Below, piece by piece: positions 59,167 to 64,000 of a DNA stretch of 64,000 bases (positions are counted from its first letter, which is position 1; each line of letters starts with the position of its first letter). A program made the translations under genes and the position numbers. Source of the DNA: Sinomonas atrocyanea (lineage in GTDB: Bacteria; Actinomycetota; Actinomycetes; Actinomycetales; Micrococcaceae); contig NZ_JAUSTE010000006.1 of assembly GCF_030812675.1 (NCBI RefSeq), positions 62,001-126,000 of the forward strand, given 5' to 3'. The notes under the pieces were generated by a model that was not told the DNA's origin, made no database searches, and saw nothing but the letters and a program-made list of their open reading frames with translations.

Positions 59167-60627
59167 GTGCCCCTCACCCGCCGTGCCTTCCTCCGCGCCT
59201 TCTCCGCCGCTGCCGTGCTCGCCCCCGCCGCCCCCGCGCTGGCAGGCTGCGCAGGGACCGAGGACGTGCCCGCGGTCCCGTTCGGTGCGAGGCTGCCCAT
59301 CCCTCCGCTCGACCGGGGCACCGTGGAGACCTCGGGCGGCATCCCCGTGCGCACCTTCCGGCTCGCCCCGCAGGCGGGCACGCACGAGTACGTCCCCGGC
59401 AAGGCCGCCGAGTCGATGGGCTACAACGGCGCCCTCCTCGGCCCGACCCTGCGCGCGGCCCGCGGCGAGAAGGTCCGGGTCAGCATCGAGAACCGGCTCG
59501 CGGAGGCGACCACCGTGCACTTCCACGGGATGATGCTGCCCGCGGCGGCGGACGGGGGCCCGCACGCCATGATCGATCCGGGCGGTTCCGCGGCGCCGGA
59601 GTGGACCATCGACCAGCCCGCCGCCACCCTCTGGTACCACCCTCACCCGCACGGGAGCACCGAGAAGCAGGTGGGGCTCGGGCTGGCGGGCCTGTTCCTC
59701 CTCGACGAGGCGCAGGACGGCCCGGGCGCCTCGCTGCCGCACGAGTACGGCGTGGACGACATTCCGCTCATCGTCCAGGACCGACGCCTGGACGGCAGCG
59801 GCAAGGTCGCGTTCGACCCCTCGGGCAACTCGCTCGGCACGCTCGGCAACTCGATCGCCGCGAACGGCACCCTGGGGGCGGTGCTGCCCGCGACCACCCA
59901 GCGCGTGCGGCTGCGGATCCTCAACGCGAGCGCCGGCCGGTGGTTCAAGTTCGGCTTCGCGGACCACCGCCGCTTCCACATGGTGGCGTCCGACGGCGGG
60001 CTGCTCGCCGCGCCGCTCGAGCTCGACGCCGTGCAGCTCTCCCCCGCCGAACGGGCCGAGATCGTGGTGGAGCTCAGGCCCGGCGAGTCAGTGATGCTGC
60101 GCTCGTTCGCCCCGGACCTGGGCCGGGTGAGCCCGCCGGACGCGTTCGGCGGCGGCAGGGACTTCGATGTGGTGAGGCTCGACGCCGCGGCCAGCCTCGC
60201 GCCGTCGTCCCCCCTGCCAGCCGCGTTCGGCGCGCTGCCGGAGCCCGTGGACGCCCGCACCGCGACGTCGCGCTCGTTCACGTTCAGCGGGCGGCAGATC
60301 AACGGCCGGACCATGGACATGGAGCGGATCGACTTCACCGCTGCGCCGGGCGCGCCGGAGGTGTGGTTCGTGGACAACGTCAATCCCTACCAGCACAACG
60401 TCCATGTCCACGGGGTCCAGTTCCGGCTCCTGGACATCAACGGCGCGCCGCCGCCGCCCGAGCGGGCGGGGTGGAAGGACACCATCCCGCTGCTGCCCCG
60501 GGAGCGGAACCGGATCGCGTTCCGCATGCCCCGCTACGCGGACGCCGAGCACCCGTACATGTACCACTGCCACCTGCTCACCCACGAGGACCAGGGCATG
60601 ATGGGGCAGTTCACGGTCGCGTCCTAG
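59167..60627 (+). CDS. Tat-exported multicopper oxidase lipoprotein
   Basis: This 486-residue three-domain oxidase has a twin-arginine lipoprotein signal (LTRRAFLRAFSAAAVLAPAAPALAGC, with the lipobox Cys at about 28). The copper ligands are complete: TTVHFHGMM, LWYHPHPHGSTEKQ, NVHVHGVQF and the type-1 site MYHCHLLTHEDQGMM. It resembles CueO/bilirubin-oxidase-like enzymes that oxidise Cu(I), phenols or bilirubin-type compounds at the outer face. No CueO Met-rich insert is visible. It is 25 kb from the copper island and transcribed from a leaderless GTG. Confidence 0.94.
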   Translation: MPLTRRAFLRAFSAAAVLAPAAPALAGCAGTEDVPAVPFGARLPIPPLDRGTVETSGGIPVRTFRLAPQAGTHEYVPGKAAESMGYNGALLGPTLRAARGEKVRVSIENRLAEATTVHFHGMMLPAAADGGPHAMIDPGGSAAPEWTIDQPAATLWYHPHPHGSTEKQVGLGLAGLFLLDEAQDGPGASLPHEYGVDDIPLIVQDRRLDGSGKVAFDPSGNSLGTLGNSIAANGTLGAVLPATTQRVRLRILNASAGRWFKFGFADHRRFHMVASDGGLLAAPLELDAVQLSPAERAEIVVELRPGESVMLRSFAPDLGRVSPPDAFGGGRDFDVVRLDAAASLAPSSPLPAAFGALPEPVDARTATSRSFTFSGRQINGRTMDMERIDFTAAPGAPEVWFVDNVNPYQHNVHVHGVQFRLLDINGAPPPPERAGWKDTIPLLPRERNRIAFRMPRYADAEHPYMYHCHLLTHEDQGMMGQFTVAS

Positions 60628-60644
60628 CGCGCGGCCCCCGCGTC

Positions 60645-62369
60645 CTAGCCTGCGGCGCCGCCCTCGACGGGCCGGGTACCCTCCGGGCCGGGTCCGGCCT
60701 CGGCGGCCTCGGCGGCCTCGGCGGCCTCAGAAGAGTCGATCGTGGCGAACTCGAACTCGTCCTCGCCGACCGCGGCGGCGATGTCCTCGGGCTTCATGGC
60801 GAGGCTCACCGCGTAGTAGAAGATCACGAGGCTGAAGCCGACCACGAAGAGGATGTCGACCCACTCTGGGAGGACGCTCAGCGACCCGGTCCCGTAGCGT
60901 CCCAGCAGTCCCAGGACGACGAGGCCGATCAGCCAGGGCCAGATCCACGAGGCCGCTCGCCAGTCGAGGTCCCGGCGGAAGCGCAGCGACTTGGAGCGGT
61001 GCAGCGCGATCTCGAAGATCACGCGGCCGATCAGGATCGCCGTGAGGATCTTCCAGATCGCCTCGAACCCGGACCAGTAGATGATGAGATTGGCCGAGAC
61101 GAACCCAAACGGGGTCAGGACCTGCGGCCACGGCACCCGGTAGGGGTGCTCGCGGCCGGCGTGCTGGCGGATGAGCGCCTCGAGGGAGACCGGGGCGAAG
61201 GCATACATGATGGCCGTGGCGTCCGTGACGAGGCCCACGAGGGACTGCCAGCTCGGGAACGGCAGGAGGGCGATGAGGCCGATGACGAACGCGAGCAGGA
61301 TCGATCCGAACGGCACCCCGCGCTTGCTGACGGATGTGAGCCAGGGCGGCAGGGCGTCGTCCTCCCCCAGCGCGTAGGAGATGCGGGCCGAGGTGCCGAT
61401 GTACACGAGCCCGGTCCCGAACGGGGAGATGACCGCGTCGATCAGGAGCACGGTGGCGAGCCAGCCCGCGCCCGCGGCGAGCGCGAGGTCGTAGTACGGG
61501 CCGAAGGCGCCGGCGCCCAGCGGGTTGTCCCAGTTCGCGGCGACGTTGGCCGGGTTGATCGCGCCGATGAACGCTACCTCGAGCAGGATGTAGACCGCAG
61601 CCCCGATCAGCATGGCCGTGATGATGGCCCGGGCGACGTCCTTCTTCGGGTTCCTCGCCTCGCCCGCCATCTGCGCGGCCTGCTCGAAGCCCTGCAGGGC
61701 GAAGACGACACCGAGCGGGAGCGCGGCGAAGATCCCGTGGACCCCATGGGGCGCGAAGCCGCCCGCGCCCTGGCTGAAGTTCTGCGGGTGGAAGGTCAGG
61801 GCGATGATCACGACGATCGTCAGCACGGGCACGGCGGCCTTCCAGATGACCACGGCGATGTTGCTGTCGGAGAGCCACTTGGCCCCGAGCAGGTTCACCA
61901 CCGTGAACACGGCCAGCGCCAGCACCGCGATGAGGAGGCCGACCGGGGTGAGCGTCGAGTCGGCGTTGACCAGATCGATGCCCTTCGCCCACGGTGCGCT
62001 CTCGAGGTAGGTGATCGCGCCCTCGACCTCGATCGGCGCGATGGTCACGGCCTGCAGGTAGCCCACCCAGCCTGCGGAGAACCCGGCGAGCGCACCGAAG
62101 GCGTAGAGGGGGTACCGCGCCGTCCCGCCGGCCACCGGGTAGGCGGCCCCGAGGTCCGCGTGGATCAGGGCGAGCACGATCAGCATGATTGCGGCGATGA
62201 GCCACGAGATGATCGAGGCCGGGCCCGCCGACTTCGCGGCGCCCAGGGCCCCGAGCAGCCAGCCCGAACCGATGATGGAGCCGAGCGAGACGAACATGAG
62301 TCCCCAGAAGCCGACCACGCGCTTGAGGGGATGCCCGCCGTGGGTAGGGGTGACGACGTCCTGAGCCAT
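60645..62369 (-). CDS. APC family amino acid permease
   Basis: This 574-residue transporter has about twelve membrane helices and the APC opening GFWGLMFVSLGSIIGSGWLLGALGAAKSAGPASIISWLIA. EAAQMAGEARNPKKDVARAI in helix 6-7 is another marker. The group resembles aspartate/proton symporter (YveA)-like permeases. A long acidic tail with Glu-Ala repeats (EAAEAAEAAEAGPGPEG) ends the protein; the DNA there is a short GGCCTCGGC tandem. It converges on the multicopper oxidase with 17 bases between the stops. The ATG at 62369 has GGAAAGGGCGGCC upstream. Confidence 0.92.
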   Translation of the reverse strand: MAQDVVTPTHGGHPLKRVVGFWGLMFVSLGSIIGSGWLLGALGAAKSAGPASIISWLIAAIMLIVLALIHADLGAAYPVAGGTARYPLYAFGALAGFSAGWVGYLQAVTIAPIEVEGAITYLESAPWAKGIDLVNADSTLTPVGLLIAVLALAVFTVVNLLGAKWLSDSNIAVVIWKAAVPVLTIVVIIALTFHPQNFSQGAGGFAPHGVHGIFAALPLGVVFALQGFEQAAQMAGEARNPKKDVARAIITAMLIGAAVYILLEVAFIGAINPANVAANWDNPLGAGAFGPYYDLALAAGAGWLATVLLIDAVISPFGTGLVYIGTSARISYALGEDDALPPWLTSVSKRGVPFGSILLAFVIGLIALLPFPSWQSLVGLVTDATAIMYAFAPVSLEALIRQHAGREHPYRVPWPQVLTPFGFVSANLIIYWSGFEAIWKILTAILIGRVIFEIALHRSKSLRFRRDLDWRAASWIWPWLIGLVVLGLLGRYGTGSLSVLPEWVDILFVVGFSLVIFYYAVSLAMKPEDIAAAVGEDEFEFATIDSSEAAEAAEAAEAGPGPEGTRPVEGGAAG

Positions 62370-62532
62370 GGTGGCCGCCCTTTCCGGGTTGAAGCCTGCC
62401 GGGCCCTTCGGACCCGCCCCCAATGACTCCTAGAAGATAAGCCCGGCCGTGATCCGCGCGGAAGGGCTGATCCGCGCGCAATCGGCGATGTGCCCCGGGA
62501 CCCGCCGCGAGCGCGTGGGGTAGGTTCGCTGC

Positions 62533-63501
62533 ATGAGCCGCGTCGTCGTCATCGGTGCCACCGGGCACATCGGGTCCTACCTCGTGCCGCGCCTGGTGCG
62601 CGCGGGGCACGACGTCGTGGCGGTGAGCCGCGGAAGCCGGGAGCCCTACGTCGCCACCGCGGAGTGGGCGCTGGTGGAACGGGTCGCCGCGGACCGGGAC
62701 GCCGAGGAGGCCGCCGGCACGTTCGGCCGCCGGATCGCCGAGCTGGGGGCAGATGCGGTGGTGGACCTCCTCTGCTTCACCCCCGACTCGGCGCAGCACC
62801 TCGTCGACGCCCTCCGTCCCGCCCGGCCCCTCCTGCTCCACTGCGGGAGCATCTGGGTCCACGGGCGCGCGCTTCGCGTCCCGGTCACCGAGGACGAGCC
62901 CCGCACGCCGTTCGGCCCCTACGGGACGGGCAAGGCCAACATCGAGGAGCTGCTGCACCGCGAGACGCGCATCGGCGGGGTGCCCGCGGTCGTGCTCCAT
63001 CCCGGTCACATCTCCGGGCCCGGGTGGCCGGTCATCACGCCCGCCGGCAACCTCGACCCCGAGGTGTGGCGGCGTCTGGCCACCGGCGAGCCGCAGGCGC
63101 TGCCGGACCGGGGCCTCGGCATCCTGCACCACGTCCACGCCGACGACGTGGCGCAGGCCTTCGAGCTCGCGCTGCGCCGGCCCGGCGCGGTCGGCTCGAG
63201 CTTCCACGTGGTCTCCGCGCAGGCGATGACGCTGCACGGGCTCGCCGCCGGGGTTGCGGCCTGGTTCGGGCGCGAGCCCGTGCTCGAGTTCGTGGACCCC
63301 GCTGAGTTCGAGCGGCGGTACGGGGCCGAGCATGCCCGGGCCACGTACGAGCACACCGAGCGGAGCATCGCCGCGAGCACCGCCCGCGCCCGCGAGGTGC
63401 TCGGCTACGCGCCCCGCTATTCGTCGCTCGAGGCGCTCAAGGAGTCGCTGCGGTGGCTCGTGGACCACGGCCAGGTCGATGTGGGCGGCCAGTCGTTCTG
63501 A
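62533..63501 (+). CDS. NAD-dependent epimerase/dehydratase family protein
   Basis: This 322-residue short-chain dehydrogenase-type protein starts with the Rossmann loop VVVIGATGHIGSYLVPRL. It has LLLHCGSIWVHG (Ser/Tyr region) and the GPYGTGKANIEELL triad element, in which Tyr and Lys are four residues apart. VVLHPGHISGPGWPV and HHVHADDVAQAFELAL follow. Substrate unknown, probably a sugar nucleotide or similar. TAGGTT ends seven bases before the ATG, so the message is likely leaderless. Its stop lies in a 17-bp tandem duplication (63486-63518). Confidence 0.9.
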   Translation: MSRVVVIGATGHIGSYLVPRLVRAGHDVVAVSRGSREPYVATAEWALVERVAADRDAEEAAGTFGRRIAELGADAVVDLLCFTPDSAQHLVDALRPARPLLLHCGSIWVHGRALRVPVTEDEPRTPFGPYGTGKANIEELLHRETRIGGVPAVVLHPGHISGPGWPVITPAGNLDPEVWRRLATGEPQALPDRGLGILHHVHADDVAQAFELALRRPGAVGSSFHVVSAQAMTLHGLAAGVAAWFGREPVLEFVDPAEFERRYGAEHARATYEHTERSIAASTARAREVLGYAPRYSSLEALKESLRWLVDHGQVDVGGQSF

Positions 63502-63518
63502 CCGGCCAGTCGTTCTGA
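63486..63518 (+). repeat. 17-bp tandem duplication at a stop codon
   Basis: CGGCCAGTCGTTCTGA occurs at 63486-63501 and 63503-63518. The first copy contains the epimerase stop codon. A 14-bp repeat (GGCCTGCGCCG) follows at once. Confidence 0.85.
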
Positions 63519-63558
63519 GGCCTGCGCCGGCAGGCCTGCGCCGTCGGGCCGTGCGCCG

Positions 63559-64000
63559 TCAGCGGCCCCACTGCGTGGGCGGCCCGACGACGAGCAGCGC
63601 GGAGACGATCGCGGCGACGGCCACGACCATGCCGGCACCGAGCGCGACGGGGTGGGCGAGGAGCATCCGCAGGGCCCGGCTCGAGAGCGTGTGGTCGCGG
63701 GGATCCTCGGTGGGCTCGCGGCGCCACGCGCCCTCGAGGTGGCCGCGGCGCTCGAGCCGGCGGTCGAACGGGTAGGTCGCGTACGGCACCACGGCTGTGG
63801 CGACCGCGGTCGCGATGCGGGCCAGCGGCCAGCGCTGGTTGACGCCCACGAGCGCGGCCGTCACTGCGTAGGAGACGAACACGATGCCGTGCACCATGCC
63901 CGCCACCTGCACGGGCCAGTCGCCGAGGGCGACGGCATACTTGAGCACCATCCCGAGGATCAGCAGGGTCCAGGTGGCCATCTCGGCCAGGGCGAGCGCC
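63559..64000 (-). CDS. DUF3817 family membrane protein, partial at right edge
   Basis: The reading frame continues past position 64000, so the N-terminus is cut; the ATG at 63981 is internal to the homology, because ALALAEMATWTLLILGMVLKY is the typical DUF3817 start. Visible here are helices around WTLLILGMVLKYAVALG and VHGIVFVSYAVTAALVG, then RWPLARIATAVATAVVPYATYPFDRRLERR, all family marks. A tail helix (HPVALGAGMVVAVAAIVSALLVVG) ends the protein. It is an integral membrane protein of unknown role, convergent with the epimerase gene. Confidence 0.85.
   Translation of the reverse strand, partial: ALALAEMATWTLLILGMVLKYAVALGDWPVQVAGMVHGIVFVSYAVTAALVGVNQRWPLARIATAVATAVVPYATYPFDRRLERRGHLEGAWRREPTEDPRDHTLSSRALRMLLAHPVALGAGMVVAVAAIVSALLVVGPPTQWGR

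Noticed and set aside
59601-62426. A 941-codon plus-strand frame
   Set aside because: It is a GC-rich shadow of the multicopper oxidase and antisense to the permease.
60727-63468. A 913-codon minus-strand frame across the permease and epimerase genes
   Set aside because: It has no recognisable domain and is antisense or out of frame to two clear genes.
1-64000. tRNA, rRNA or tmRNA genes
   Set aside because: No cloverleaf with GTTCRANNC-type T-arm and CCA context or rRNA core sequence was found in the intergenic gaps.

Overview
This window comes from a high-GC actinobacterium. Leaderless GTG/ATG starts just after TAnnnT boxes, GGAGG-type ribosome sites, a SigB/F-type sigma factor, a WXG100 protein, a UbiB-like kinase and many actinobacterial small proteins point to the Micrococcaceae (Arthrobacter/Sinomonas-like). 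That placement is inference, because no rRNA or tRNA gene was found. I see no insertion sequence, integrase, phage gene or CRISPR array.

Positions 1-17,750: a stress and defence block. The left edge cuts a Wadjet-type anti-plasmid operon (jetA complete, jetB partial, leftward). Diverging from it is a tellurite/Ter cluster: a DUF475 (TerC-like) membrane protein, three TerD proteins and TelA, each followed by or carrying the same AAGGAGCAC leader. After a leftward unknown gene, an isochorismatase-fold gene and a MarR regulator, a second Ter operon follows. It encodes an unknown protein, a divergent TerD, another unknown protein, a CitE/HpcH-like lyase, a large fusion (phosphoribosyltransferase, TRSP, StiP-like and PELOTA modules) and a HAD phosphatase. 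This matches the Ter-associated route predicted to make a nucleoside-like metabolite. An LLM oxidoreductase, a small membrane protein and an orphan WXG100 gene close the block.

Positions 17,750-26,700: regulators and housekeeping (Lrp, TPR-like, DUF456, malic enzyme, TetR, MFS exporter with GntR regulator, UbiB/ABC1 kinase), with several arrays of a 32-bp phased repeat.

Positions 26,700-34,000: a metal-resistance island, all leftward: blue-copper protein, SHOCT protein, His-rich CDF transporter with ArsR regulator and operator, second CDF transporter, DUF302, DUF305, DUF6153 and a CopB-type ATPase behind a CsoR-like operator.

Positions 34,000-50,000: catabolism and transport. A PaaX regulator diverges from an MHS transporter, a CocE hydrolase and a DUF3237 gene. 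MalQ and a sugar porter follow, then a CycA-like permease, an AdeR/PucR regulator and alanine dehydrogenase (alanine utilisation), an FMN reductase and a frameshifted beta-CASP nuclease gene.

Positions 50,000-64,000: lipoprotein, MOSC, SRPBCC, a sigma factor facing a TetR gene with twin operators, stress proteins (CsbD, GlsB), aminotransferase, subtilase, Nudix hydrolase, Tat-exported multicopper oxidase, APC permease, epimerase, and a DUF3817 gene cut by the right edge.

The least explained signals are the exactly phased short-repeat arrays (32-, 21- and 30-bp periods), some inside coding regions, and the Ter biosynthetic fusion next to Wadjet.
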